From assembly GCA_964542305.1 (NCBI GenBank), contig CAZITX010000010.1, positions 1 to 64,000 of the forward strand: DNA of 64,000 nucleotides, in the 5' to 3' direction. Position 1 is the stretch's first letter. The number at the start of each line of letters is the position of its first letter. Of the stretch, positions 53,061 through 61,823 are shown in pieces. The notes under the pieces were generated by a model that saw nothing but the letters and a program-made list of their open reading frames with translations, was not told the DNA's origin and searched no databases. This stretch comes from DMER64 sp964542305 (GTDB lineage: Bacteria > Bacteroidota > Bacteroidia > Bacteroidales > UBA932). A program made the translations under genes and the position numbers.

Positions 53061-53077
53061 CAAGGGGGCTTTTTTTA
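53047..53077 (+). terminator. Intrinsic terminator of the trp attenuator
   Basis: A 10-bp stem (53047-53056 with 53060-53069, one G-T pair) and a three-base loop are followed by a run of T. It sits between the leader peptide and the trpB start at 53104. Confidence 0.92.
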
Positions 53078-53103
53078 TTCTTTTTTTTAACCAAACCACA
53101 AAA

Positions 53104-54399
53104 ATGAAAACAACCAAAAAGTTTCTTTTGCCGGATCAGGAAATACCAAAAGCATGGTATAACGTCCTGGCCGATCTGCCTTCGCTGCAGCCGATGTTAC
53201 ATCCCGCAACACGTCAGCCGGTTCAACCTTCAGACCTGGAGCCCTTGTTTGCCAAAGGTCTTATTGAACAGGAATTCTCCAAGGAGCGATGGATCGAGAT
53301 CCCGGAAGAAGTACGTACATTATATAAAATATACCGGCCTTCTCCGCTGGTTCGTGCCAGCGGGCTGGAAAAAGCCCTGGACACCCCTGCCCGTATCTAT
53401 TTCAAGAATGAAAGCGTTTCGCCGGTAGGTTCGCACAAACTCAACTCGGCTCTACCCCAGGCGTATTACAACAAAGTGGAAGGCGTCCGCCGCCTGACAA
53501 CGGAAACAGGAGCGGGGCAGTGGGGCTCGGCAATCAGTATTGCCGCACGGCATTTTGGTTTGGATATGGAAGTCTTTATGGTACGGCTGAGTTACGACCA
53601 GAAACCTTACCGGAAAATTGTGATGCAGACTTACGGGGGAAAAGTTTTCTCTTCTCCTTCGGACAAGACCGAATCCGGACGAAAATTCAGGGCAGAAAAA
53701 CCGGATACCCCGGGATCCCTTGGGATGGCTATCTCTGAAGCCTGCGAAAGGGCTGCACTGGATCCCGATACCCGGTACACCCTGGGAAGTGTGTTAAATA
53801 TGGTTATGTTGCACCAGACCATCATTGGACTGGAAGCTGAACGCCAGTTTGAAATGGCAGATGATTATCCGGATACCATTATTGGATGCTTTGGAGGCGG
53901 GTCCAATTTCGGAGGCATAAGTCTCCCGTTTGTTCGCCATCAGCTGGCCGGCAAAGCAAAATTTGATCTGATCGCTGCCGAAAGTTCCGGATGTCCCAAA
54001 CTGACCAAGGGAACGTTCCGTTACGATTACGGAGACTCGGCCGGTCTTACACCCCTGATACCGATGTACACCTTGGGCTGCGATTACGAACCGGCCGCCA
54101 TACATGCGGGTGGGCTGCGTTATCACGGGGCCGGGGCAATAATGAGCCAGTTGCTCAAAGACAAGATCATCAGGGCCGTGGCTATTGACCAGCACGAATG
54201 CTTTGAAGTTGGACAATTGTTTGCCCAGGCAGAAGGCATTATTCCCGCACCCGAATCCACTCATGCCATTGCCGCTACCATAAGGGAAGCGTTAAAGGCA
54301 AAAGAAGAAGGCCGCGAGAAAGTGATCCTGTTCAATCTTTCCGGACACGGCCTTTTGGATTTGAGTGCTTACGAAGCTTTCCTTAACGGCAAGATTTAA
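53104..54399 (+). CDS. trpB: Tryptophan synthase beta chain, stand-alone TrpB2 type
   Basis: The 431-residue PLP enzyme has the TrpB2 layout: RPSPLVRASGLEKALDTPAR and the PLP lysine in SPVGSHKLNSALPQA, then the phosphate loop CFGGGSNFGG. It condenses indole and serine to tryptophan. TrpB2 works without TrpA in many organisms; no trpA or other trp gene is adjacent. The start at 53104 (MKTTKKFLLP) lies after the attenuator; the frame upstream to 53041 is open but runs through the terminator and is not expected to be translated. Its last 17 bases overlap the convergent gene. Confidence 0.93.
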   Translation: MKTTKKFLLPDQEIPKAWYNVLADLPSLQPMLHPATRQPVQPSDLEPLFAKGLIEQEFSKERWIEIPEEVRTLYKIYRPSPLVRASGLEKALDTPARIYFKNESVSPVGSHKLNSALPQAYYNKVEGVRRLTTETGAGQWGSAISIAARHFGLDMEVFMVRLSYDQKPYRKIVMQTYGGKVFSSPSDKTESGRKFRAEKPDTPGSLGMAISEACERAALDPDTRYTLGSVLNMVMLHQTIIGLEAERQFEMADDYPDTIIGCFGGGSNFGGISLPFVRHQLAGKAKFDLIAAESSGCPKLTKGTFRYDYGDSAGLTPLIPMYTLGCDYEPAAIHAGGLRYHGAGAIMSQLLKDKIIRAVAIDQHECFEVGQLFAQAEGIIPAPESTHAIAATIREALKAKEEGREKVILFNLSGHGLLDLSAYEAFLNGKI

Positions 54400-55174
54400 T
54401 CAGGTACGTGAAAAGGGGTAACAAGGTATCGTCGCCTTGCGATACGGGGCCTTCGGGATGAAACTGCACTCCCAGTACACGGGGATCATCCTTCATCTCG
54501 ATGGCCTCTACGATACCGTCCCGGGCCAGGGCTGATACAACAAAACCCGGAGCCACGTCTTTAACTGCCTGGTGATGGTAAGAATTCACCCGGTAGGTAT
54601 CTCCTTTTTCAAGGATATCTTTCAGGATGCCGTATAGTGTGGTCCCGCTTTTTACCGTTATGGTATGTGTTCCGTATTCACGGGGCGCATTCTGGCGGTG
54701 TTTAACGGGTGTTTTGCTTTTGACCTGGGAAGGAATGTCTTGGTATAACGTCCCCCCAAAGGCTACGTTCAGGACTTGTTCCCCCCGGCAGATGCCCAAC
54801 ACCGGAATGCCTGCCTCCACTGCCTTGCGGGCCAGATGGATGTCAAAGAAATCCCGGACGGGCACTATGCCTCCCATAGCCGGTAAAGGTTCTTCTCCGT
54901 ACCAGCGTAGCGGATCCACGTCTTCTCCCCCGGTCAGGATCAATCCGTCTATGGATTCCACCATTCGGGCAATGATGGCCGGATCGTCGGTTACAGGCAG
55001 GATCACGGGAATGCCCCCGGCTTTCCTTACAGAAATAATGTACGTGTTGGGCACGTTGTTCTGTCCGCTTTCATAGGTGGCAGACAGCCCTATAACCGGA
55101 GCTTTTTCCTGTGAGTGAAGCGTAAAGGGAATAAGCAGTGCAGTAATAAGTCCTATAAAAATGTGTTTTTTCAT
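54383..55174 (-). CDS. Exported gamma-glutamyl-GABA hydrolase-like class I amidotransferase
   Basis: The 263-residue protein has a signal peptide (KKHIFIGLITALLIPFTLHS) and a peptidase C26 domain with the nucleophile Cys in VLGICRGEQVLNVAFGGT and the His-Glu pair in VQFHPEGP. Relatives hydrolyse gamma-glutamyl compounds, but here the export signal means a periplasmic substrate. Its ATG overlaps the stop of the serine hydrolase gene (ATGA), so the two form an operon, perhaps for peptide or wall-fragment processing. Confidence 0.85.
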   Translation of the reverse strand: MKKHIFIGLITALLIPFTLHSQEKAPVIGLSATYESGQNNVPNTYIISVRKAGGIPVILPVTDDPAIIARMVESIDGLILTGGEDVDPLRWYGEEPLPAMGGIVPVRDFFDIHLARKAVEAGIPVLGICRGEQVLNVAFGGTLYQDIPSQVKSKTPVKHRQNAPREYGTHTITVKSGTTLYGILKDILEKGDTYRVNSYHHQAVKDVAPGFVVSALARDGIVEAIEMKDDPRVLGVQFHPEGPVSQGDDTLLPLFTYLIKSCR

Positions 55175-56640
55175 TGTTTGGCCCTCCAAAGTCCCATATT
55201 TTCATTTTGTTTTAAATCCAGATCAAAAGTCAGAAGGTAATCTTCCATCATAAATTTCATGGTAAAAGCAGCCCCTCCGGAACGAAAACGGAAAGTTTGT
55301 CCGTTCACGTGTGTCATCAGGTGTTTGCGGTAAGGATACGTTTGGGGTCCCAGGGTAATGAACAATTCTCCGTTTTCCAGCGTAATTTGTGCTTCGCCCA
55401 ATGATTCGTGTACGTACGTTCCCACATACTGCGTATACGGGGCTGAGGGCTCCGGCGCCGCAGTAGCAACAGGCTCTTTTTTAGAGCTCTCCAGGTATTC
55501 AGCCAGGTATTCGGCGCTGTAATCCTTAAACGGCCGGTCCATATAATAGTCAATTACATGACGCATAATGGCATAGCGCGGGGAAGATGGCGGTTCACAA
55601 TTGCTCAGCCACATCAGGCCCAGATCCAGTTCCGGAACAAAGGCGCAAATGGCCGTGAAACCCCAGGTGGTCCCTGTGTGGAACCAGACCCGGTAACTGT
55701 CGTTTTGTTCCACAAACCAGCAGGGTGCGTAAATATTGGTTTTCTGATCCGTCTGTGAAGTGATCAATTGTCCTTTGTGAAGGTAGTTCAGGGCCGATGA
55801 AGAAAGTAATGTGTCCCCGTCTACGATCCCGTCTGATAAATGAAAACGGCACCATTGCATCATATCGCTAACGGTGGAATTAATACCTCCGGCCGGACCG
55901 ATGACCGTAAGCCAGAACAAGGCTTGTTCTTCGCCTACCATAGGTTTTGTATGTATTACGCCGTTTTTCAAAACGGTTTCATGCGGCGTGTTTTCCCCGG
56001 CGGTTGCCAGGAACCCGGCCTTGTTGACCGATGTGTTATGCATACCCAGTGGCCGGAATATCCGTTCTTCCAGGTTTTCTTCCCAGGTTTTGCCGGTGAC
56101 CGCCTCAATAATCTTTTCGGCTACAATGAACAATACGTTATTATATCCGTAGGTAGTCCGGAAACTGTTGGCCGGCGGAATAAATTGCAACAACCGGTAT
56201 ACATCGTTCCTGTCGTATCCCAGGCAGGGGATATAGGTCCCGGCCTGTTCGGGCAGCCCGGAACGGTGTAAAAAAAGATCGCGTACCTGCATGTTTTCCG
56301 TCACCCAGGGATCGTACATGGCAAAGTCCGGGAGGTACCATTTTACGGGATCATCCCAGCTTACCAGGCCTTCATCCGAGAGCATAGCCATAAGTGTGGC
56401 AGTAAATGATTTGCTTACCGATCCTATCTGAAAAACGGTGTTTTCATCAACAGGGATCCCGGTGTCGTTGCGTTGTTCCCCGAAACCCTGGGCAAACACA
56501 ACGGAATCATTTTTGATCACGGCCAGTGCCGAGCCGGTAATATTCCAGTCATCAGCTACTTTCCGCGCATAAGAAGCAAAATCCTGTGCCCCGGCAACCA
56601 GGGGGAACAGGAGGATAAAAAGTAAAAGGTGTTTTTTCAT
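55171..56640 (-). CDS. Exported serine hydrolase of the beta-lactamase/DD-peptidase family
   Basis: The 489-residue protein has a signal peptide (KKHLLLFILLFPLVAGAQ), the catalytic SVSK (in QIGSVSKSFTATLM), the Tyr motif YGYNN and an HTG motif near 330, as in class C beta-lactamase-like enzymes. A C-terminal lipocalin-like domain (about 395-489) follows. Such enzymes act as D-aminopeptidases, esterases or carboxypeptidases; antibiotic hydrolysis is not implied. A weak box (TACCTTTA on the minus strand, 56645-56652) may be its promoter. Confidence 0.87.
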   Translation of the reverse strand: MKKHLLLFILLFPLVAGAQDFASYARKVADDWNITGSALAVIKNDSVVFAQGFGEQRNDTGIPVDENTVFQIGSVSKSFTATLMAMLSDEGLVSWDDPVKWYLPDFAMYDPWVTENMQVRDLFLHRSGLPEQAGTYIPCLGYDRNDVYRLLQFIPPANSFRTTYGYNNVLFIVAEKIIEAVTGKTWEENLEERIFRPLGMHNTSVNKAGFLATAGENTPHETVLKNGVIHTKPMVGEEQALFWLTVIGPAGGINSTVSDMMQWCRFHLSDGIVDGDTLLSSSALNYLHKGQLITSQTDQKTNIYAPCWFVEQNDSYRVWFHTGTTWGFTAICAFVPELDLGLMWLSNCEPPSSPRYAIMRHVIDYYMDRPFKDYSAEYLAEYLESSKKEPVATAAPEPSAPYTQYVGTYVHESLGEAQITLENGELFITLGPQTYPYRKHLMTHVNGQTFRFRSGGAAFTMKFMMEDYLLTFDLDLKQNENMGLWRAKQ

Positions 56641-56660
56641 AAAGTAAAGGTAGAAAAATT

Positions 56661-56668
56661 TAACTTTG
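56661..56668 (+). promoter_or_regulatory. -7 box of radA, near-leaderless
   Basis: TAACTTTG fits TAnnTTTG, four bases upstream of the ATG at 56673. The zinc finger begins at residue 10 of RadA, so a later start is not possible and the message should be leaderless. Confidence 0.65.
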
Positions 56669-56672
56669 TATT

Positions 56673-58049
56673 ATGAGTAAAGTTAAAAAGGCCTGGTTTT
56701 GCCAGAATTGCGGGGCCGAGTCCTCCAAATGGCTTGGCAGATGCCCGTCCTGCGGAGCCTGGAATACATACGTGGAAGAAATAATAAGCACTACTCCACA
56801 AAAAACGGGAAGCCTCTCTTCCGTTGCGGGAGCGGTTCCCATAGGTGAAATATCCATGGCCAGCCGGGAGCGCATACAGCTTAATAACAACGAACTGGAC
56901 CGTATCCTGGGAGGTGGGCTGGTGCCCGGATCCCTTGTACTTTTAGGAGGGGAGCCCGGGATTGGGAAATCCACGCTCAGTCTCCAGATCCCCTTGCATT
57001 CACCGCATCTGAAAACACTGTACGTGTCCGGAGAAGAATCGGCACGCCAGATCAGGATGCGGGCCGAAAGGCTGAAACCTTCCTCCGGCAGCGGGGAGAG
57101 CCCTGACAATTGCCTGGTCTTTTGCGAGACTATGCTGGAAAACATCCTGGAAGAAGCCAGGAAAACGGAGCCTTCTCTGATCATAGTAGATTCAATTCAA
57201 ACCGTTTATTCCCAAAATCTGGATCCATCTCCCGGCAGTGTGACCCAGGTGCGGGAATGTGCCGCTTTATTGCTCAAGTACGCCAAGGAAAACCACGTTC
57301 CGGTCATCCTGGTGGGACACATAACCAAAGATGGAAGCATAGCCGGACCAAAGGTCCTGGAGCATATAGTGGATGTGGTTTTGCAATTTGAAGGCGATAC
57401 CACGCACGCCTACCGCATTCTAAGGAGCATTAAAAACCGCTACGGCTCTACGGCTGAACTGGCTCTTTTTGAGATGACCCAGAAAGGGTTGAGGGAAGTG
57501 GAGAATCCTTCTGAGATGCTCATTCCCATGCACGATGAAAACCTGAGCGGAATAGCCGTTGCGGCCATGCTGGACGGAACCAGGCCATTCCTCATTGAAA
57601 CGCAGGCGCTCGTTAGCACGGCTGCTTACGGAACCCCTCAGCGGTCAGCTACCGGGTTTGATACCCGCCGTATGAATATGCTGTTGGCGGTTCTGGAAAA
57701 AAGGGCGGGTTTCCGCCTCTCGGCAAAAGATGTTTTCCTGAACATGGCAGGGGGTTTGCGGGTTTCCGATCCGGCAGTGGATCTGGCCGTTGCCGCGTCC
57801 ATCCTCTCCTCGGCCTTTGATATTGTCATTCCCTCTCGCTGGTGTTTTGCCGCAGAAGTCGGTCTGAGCGGGGAGATCCGTCCGGTGCCTCACCTGGAAA
57901 GAAGAATTGCCGAGGCAGACAGGCTCGGGTTTGAGAAGATCTTTATTTCCGGATACAATGCTCCGGCGCACATTCCCAAGGGAATACGCGTTGAGGTGGA
58001 AAAAGTTACGGGAATGGGAACACTCAGCCGCCGGATCTTTAAAACCTGA
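56673..58049 (+). CDS. radA: DNA repair protein RadA
   Basis: The 458-residue protein has a four-cysteine zinc finger (FCQNCGAESSKWLGRCPSCG), a RecA-like ATPase with Walker A GGEPGIGKST, the RadA motif KNRYGSTAELALFEM, and a C-terminal Lon-like domain. It drives branch migration in recombination. The 3' end overlaps the convergent barrel gene by 11 bases. Confidence 0.96.
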   Translation: MSKVKKAWFCQNCGAESSKWLGRCPSCGAWNTYVEEIISTTPQKTGSLSSVAGAVPIGEISMASRERIQLNNNELDRILGGGLVPGSLVLLGGEPGIGKSTLSLQIPLHSPHLKTLYVSGEESARQIRMRAERLKPSSGSGESPDNCLVFCETMLENILEEARKTEPSLIIVDSIQTVYSQNLDPSPGSVTQVRECAALLLKYAKENHVPVILVGHITKDGSIAGPKVLEHIVDVVLQFEGDTTHAYRILRSIKNRYGSTAELALFEMTQKGLREVENPSEMLIPMHDENLSGIAVAAMLDGTRPFLIETQALVSTAAYGTPQRSATGFDTRRMNMLLAVLEKRAGFRLSAKDVFLNMAGGLRVSDPAVDLAVAASILSSAFDIVIPSRWCFAAEVGLSGEIRPVPHLERRIAEADRLGFEKIFISGYNAPAHIPKGIRVEVEKVTGMGTLSRRIFKT

Positions 58050-58680
58050 CAGATAAGCCGGCATTGGCGATTCCTTTGTATCCCCAGCCCAGATCGGCAA
58101 AGACTCCCAGGGTGCCTCCCCATCTTACGTGTAAAGGACTCAAATGATAAGCGAATTTCCAGCGTGCTGTATCCTGTGAGATATCGGGCAGATTTTTTGA
58201 GATCATTTCCTGCTGGTCCATCCACCGGGTAAGACCCGCTGCTGCATGAGCCGAGATCTCCCACATACCCGACCGGTAATAAAGCCAACTTACCGTAACC
58301 AAACCGGTAACGCTCAATACACTGCTTTTAAAAACAGGGTTGATCGTGTTTTGTTTGGACATTTCCATCATGGCGGCGCTGATCCCCAGGTATCCTCCAA
58401 CACTCATATAGGGAGAAGTGTAATAATTATATCCCAGCGCTGCCACACCGGTATAAACAAAACCCGAAGGCACATACAGGCTTCCATCTTTCGCTGCAAA
58501 AGTTTCTTTTCGGATCTGGGTACTGAGTTCCATAAAGGTGGGGGCTCCGTACTGAATGAAAGCTTCGTGGTGTGTATAGGTTATATAGTCGTAAGGGTCA
58601 TAGGATGGGGTACGTGTTTGGGCTGTCGCCAATAGTGATGCGGCAACTGACAGCAGGATGAAAAATGACAGGCATTTCAT
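58039..58680 (-). CDS. Exported small beta-barrel-like protein
   Basis: The 213-residue protein has a signal peptide (MKCLSFFILLSVAASLLATA) and many alternating strands with a C-terminal Phe (NAGLSVRF), so it is probably an outer-membrane barrel. No known family. The ATG at 58680 overlaps the stop of the flippase-like gene (ATGA), which links the two in one operon; a start far upstream at 58890 would lie inside that gene in another frame. Confidence 0.72.
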   Translation of the reverse strand: MKCLSFFILLSVAASLLATAQTRTPSYDPYDYITYTHHEAFIQYGAPTFMELSTQIRKETFAAKDGSLYVPSGFVYTGVAALGYNYYTSPYMSVGGYLGISAAMMEMSKQNTINPVFKSSVLSVTGLVTVSWLYYRSGMWEISAHAAAGLTRWMDQQEMISKNLPDISQDTARWKFAYHLSPLHVRWGGTLGVFADLGWGYKGIANAGLSVRF

Positions 58681-59684
58681 GATTTTATTTGTTTGGATTT
58701 GTTTTTGCTTGTTACGCTCATATAAATTACGGCAAACAATCCGGTAACCAGCATGGTAAAAGCCTGTGATTCGTGACTTATGGTGGCGAATACCATGCCG
58801 CTTGTCTGTGTAAGACCGTACACCGAGACCAGGGCCAGGGTGACTATGAAATGAAAGGCGCCGATCCCTCCCTGAACCGGGACAACCCAACCGAAACTGC
58901 CCACGACCATCAGGAACAAGGCGTCAATAAGGTTTAGCTGGTCCCGCATGGGAGTGGCCAGGATGGTGCAATAGCTGGTTCCTACGTATGTGGTCCACAT
59001 AAGCAGGGTTAAAAAGAAAAAATACCCTTTACGGGGCATTTTCAGGCTTTGTACCAGTCCGTCTCGGATCCCGCGGAAAAAATCAAAGATCTTGCGTGCG
59101 ATCTTCAATTGTCCCAGGGGTTTGCGAAAAATGTAAACGGCAACTATCAGGATTACGGGGATACCTATGGCCAGGATAACGGCCAGTAAGGTGGAACCTC
59201 CCAAACGGGCTATGAAAGGATCCCAGATACGGGTGATCATAAAATGACCGAAAACATCCATTTGCAGCAGGGCTACCAGGATGGTTATGATGAGCAGGCA
59301 TATCATATCGAATGTACGCTCCAGGATGACGGTTCCCAGTACCTTGTCAAATCCCAACCCGGAACGTTGGGCCACTACGCCGCAGCGGGTGACTTCCCCC
59401 GCCCTGGGCAGGGCAAAATTAGTCAGGTAGGCCATACCTACACCGTTGAAGGTATCAATCCGTTTTACGGGTTTTCCCAGGCTCAGCAGGATAATCCTCC
59501 ACCGGGCAGCCCTTACGTAGAAAGAAAAAGCTCCCACAAAGACGGACATCAGGATCCAAAAATAATTAGCCGAGCGAAGGCCTTCCAGAAAATCATTCCA
59601 GTGAATGCCCCTGAAAGAAAAGTACAACAACACCAGTGCGAGTGTGGCAAAAAGTACCACCTTCAGGAGTTTTTTCCAGTTCAT
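58677..59684 (-). CDS. Flippase-like membrane protein (lysylphosphatidylglycerol synthase TM family)
   Basis: The 335-residue protein has about eight membrane helices and the conserved features of the UPF0104/LPG_synthase_TM family: YLTNFALPRAGEVTRCGVVAQ near 90-110 and VPVQGGIGAFHFI near 270-285. Members move or present lipids, often without the synthase domain as here. The lipid is unknown. It is co-transcribed with the small barrel protein gene. Confidence 0.86.
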   Translation of the reverse strand: MNWKKLLKVVLFATLALVLLYFSFRGIHWNDFLEGLRSANYFWILMSVFVGAFSFYVRAARWRIILLSLGKPVKRIDTFNGVGMAYLTNFALPRAGEVTRCGVVAQRSGLGFDKVLGTVILERTFDMICLLIITILVALLQMDVFGHFMITRIWDPFIARLGGSTLLAVILAIGIPVILIVAVYIFRKPLGQLKIARKIFDFFRGIRDGLVQSLKMPRKGYFFFLTLLMWTTYVGTSYCTILATPMRDQLNLIDALFLMVVGSFGWVVPVQGGIGAFHFIVTLALVSVYGLTQTSGMVFATISHESQAFTMLVTGLFAVIYMSVTSKNKSKQIKS

Positions 59685-59691
59685 AACCCCG

Positions 59692-59699
59692 CAAAGTTA
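59692..59699 (-). promoter_or_regulatory. -7 box of the flippase-like/barrel operon
   Basis: Minus-strand TAACTTTG fits TAnnTTTG, seven bases upstream of the ATG at 59684. Confidence 0.6.
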
Positions 59700-59727
59700 C
59701 AAAAAAAGGACATTCGGAAAATTAGAT

Positions 59728-59735
59728 TAAATTTG
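59728..59735 (+). promoter_or_regulatory. -7 box of the PfkB kinase/aromatic operon
   Basis: TAAATTTG fits TAnnTTTG, 19 bases upstream of the ATG at 59755, divergent from the box at 59692. Confidence 0.55.
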
Positions 59736-59754
59736 CCCTAAATTAAGGCTTTTT

Positions 59755-60747
59755 ATGAAATCCATACTTGGAATCGGGAATGCCCTGACAGACATTCTTG
59801 CGTTGCTCCCCAATGATTCGTTGCTGGAACGTTTTCACCTTCCTCCGGGAAGTATGCAACACGTTGACTCGCTAACAGCAGAAAGGATCTGGCAAAACCT
59901 GAAACCGCTGGGAGTTCAGTATGTGGCGGGAGGATCGGCCGCCAACACCATTACGGGAACGGCCGTTCTGGGAATGCCTTCCGGGTTTATCGGAAAAGTG
60001 GGAGACGATGAATTGGGCTCGCTCTTTTATGCCGATCAGCACCGCAACGGGATCCGTTCCTGTTTGCTCAAAGGGGTGCATTCTTCCGGCAGGGCCATGG
60101 TCTTTGTAACAGAACCCGATGCAGACAGAACGTTTGCCGTTTACCTGGGTGCTGCCCTGGAACTGGTCCCGGAAGATCTGAAGCCGGAAATGTTTGAAGG
60201 ATACGATTATTTTCATATAGAAGGGTACCTGGTTCAAAACCAGCACCTGGTGAGAAAAGCGGTTAGGCTGGCCAGGGAGGCGGGAATGATCATTTCCATA
60301 GATATGGCCAGTTATAATGTGGTGGAAAGCAACAATTCCTTTTTGCACGATATCGTAGAAAATTATGTAAACATTGTATTTGCCAACGAAACGGAAGCGT
60401 ATTCTTTTACGGGCAAGGAGCCCGAAGATGCTTTGGATGAGATCTCCCGGATCTGTGACATTGCCGTGGTCAAATTGGGCAAACAGGGATCTGTGGTAAA
60501 AAGCGGGAACAGCGTATATCAGGTTAAGGCATGGCCCGGGACCTCCATTGATGCCACCGGGGCGGGAGACCTGTATGCAGCCGGTTTTCTCTATGCCCAT
60601 TCCCTGGGACTGTCGCTTCAGAAATGCGGAGACATTGGCTCCATGATCGCCGCCAAGGTGGTGGAAGTGGTAGGTCCCAAGATCGATATCCCGCGGTGGA
60701 AAGCCGTTAAACAGGAAATACGTCAACGTATCCAGGACCCCGAATAA
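59755..60747 (+). CDS. PfkB-family sugar or nucleoside kinase (adenosine-kinase-like)
   Basis: The 330-residue protein has the ribokinase-fold marks: VAGGSAANTITGTAVLG near 60, GKVGDDELGSLF, and the catalytic anion-hole motif DATGAGDLYAAGFLYAH near 265. Homologues in Bacteroidales are annotated as adenosine kinase; the substrate is not certain. Its stop overlaps the ATG of the DAHP synthase gene (TAATG), so it starts the aromatic operon although its reaction is not obviously related. Confidence 0.88.
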   Translation: MKSILGIGNALTDILALLPNDSLLERFHLPPGSMQHVDSLTAERIWQNLKPLGVQYVAGGSAANTITGTAVLGMPSGFIGKVGDDELGSLFYADQHRNGIRSCLLKGVHSSGRAMVFVTEPDADRTFAVYLGAALELVPEDLKPEMFEGYDYFHIEGYLVQNQHLVRKAVRLAREAGMIISIDMASYNVVESNNSFLHDIVENYVNIVFANETEAYSFTGKEPEDALDEISRICDIAVVKLGKQGSVVKSGNSVYQVKAWPGTSIDATGAGDLYAAGFLYAHSLGLSLQKCGDIGSMIAAKVVEVVGPKIDIPRWKAVKQEIRQRIQDPE

Positions 60748-61823
60748 TGAAACATCCCATAATTATAGCAGGCCCTTGCAGTGCCGAAACAGAAGAGCAG
60801 GTAAGAACAGCGGCAAAAGAGCTGAAGGATTTCCGACTTCCGGTTTCCGCCGGCGGAGAAGGCATTTCTTTTTTCCGTTCCGGAATATGGAAACCCCGAA
60901 CAAGACCCGGAACTTTTGAAGGCGTGGGGGAAACGGGACTTCCCTGGCTGAGTCGTGTTCAGGAAGATTTTGGATTGTCCGTATGTACCGAGGTGGCTTC
61001 AGCCCGGCATGTGGAACTGGTGGTTGAAGCCGGTTTGGACGCCGTATGGATAGGAACACGGACTACGGCCAACCCGTTTTTGGTGGAAGAGATCGCCAAG
61101 GCGTTGCAGGGAACTTCCCTGCATGTCTTTGTGAAAAACCCCATCAATCCTGACCTGGGATTGTGGATTGGTGCCGTACAGCGTGTATTACGGTATTGTC
61201 CGGAACACGTCTGTGCCATTCACCGCGGGTTCAGCGATTATCACATTGGCCAATTGCGCAATGCGCCCTTATGGAGAGTCCCCATAGATTTCAAGGTACA
61301 AATGCCCGAAATCCCCCTGTTATGTGATCCTTCACATTTGTCCGGCAATACGGTGTATATTCCCGAGTTGGCCCAGCGTGCCCTGGATCTGAATTTTGAC
61401 GGCCTGATGCTGGAAGTGCATCCCAGTCCTTCTGAAGCGTTGTGCGATGCGGGACAGCAACTGAATCCCGCAACGTTCAATGATCTGATGCACTCTCTGA
61501 TGTGGAGAAGGTCTACCCCTTCCGACGACTCTCTTTCAGAAGAAAAGATACTGATAGATGCCATAAGAACGCGGATCGACGTTTTGGACGACGATCTGGT
61601 GGATCTGCTGGCACAACGCATGTCCCTGGTTGACCAGATTGGGGAAGTTAAAAAACGGGGAGGGATTGGGATCATCCAGATAGAACGGTGGAATACTGTT
61701 TCGTCCCGAACCAAAAACCTGGCGACTGAAAAAGGATTGGACGATACGTTTATATCTGAAGTATACCGGGCCATTCACCAGCAATCGATCAAACGCCAGG
61801 AAAAGATCATCCGGGATGAATAA
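60747..61823 (+). CDS. Bifunctional DAHP synthase/chorismate mutase
   Basis: The 358-residue protein fuses an N-terminal DAHP synthase of the KDO8P-like type (IIAGPCSAETEEQVRTAAKE, then GIWKPRTRPGTFEG and LCDPSHLSGNT; about 1-255) with a C-terminal AroQ-type chorismate mutase (IDAIRTRIDVLDDDLVDLLA; about 270-358). It makes the first shikimate intermediate and converts chorismate to prephenate, so the mutase domain can also serve feedback control. The fusion is normal in Bacteroidota. It overlaps the following gene by eight bases. Confidence 0.94.
   Translation: MKHPIIIAGPCSAETEEQVRTAAKELKDFRLPVSAGGEGISFFRSGIWKPRTRPGTFEGVGETGLPWLSRVQEDFGLSVCTEVASARHVELVVEAGLDAVWIGTRTTANPFLVEEIAKALQGTSLHVFVKNPINPDLGLWIGAVQRVLRYCPEHVCAIHRGFSDYHIGQLRNAPLWRVPIDFKVQMPEIPLLCDPSHLSGNTVYIPELAQRALDLNFDGLMLEVHPSPSEALCDAGQQLNPATFNDLMHSLMWRRSTPSDDSLSEEKILIDAIRTRIDVLDDDLVDLLAQRMSLVDQIGEVKKRGGIGIIQIERWNTVSSRTKNLATEKGLDDTFISEVYRAIHQQSIKRQEKIIRDE

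Noticed and set aside
53041..53103. Earlier ATG for trpB giving 21 extra residues
   Set aside because: This stretch is the attenuator terminator; the extra residues are not part of the family N terminus.
55171..56640. Reading the serine hydrolase as an antibiotic-resistance beta-lactamase
   Set aside because: The SxxK/YxN/HxG set and lipocalin-like tail are shared by many peptidases and esterases; nothing here points to antibiotic hydrolysis.
59872..60726. 284-residue minus-strand frame opposite the PfkB kinase gene
   Set aside because: Shadow of a clear kinase gene; no family similarity seen.
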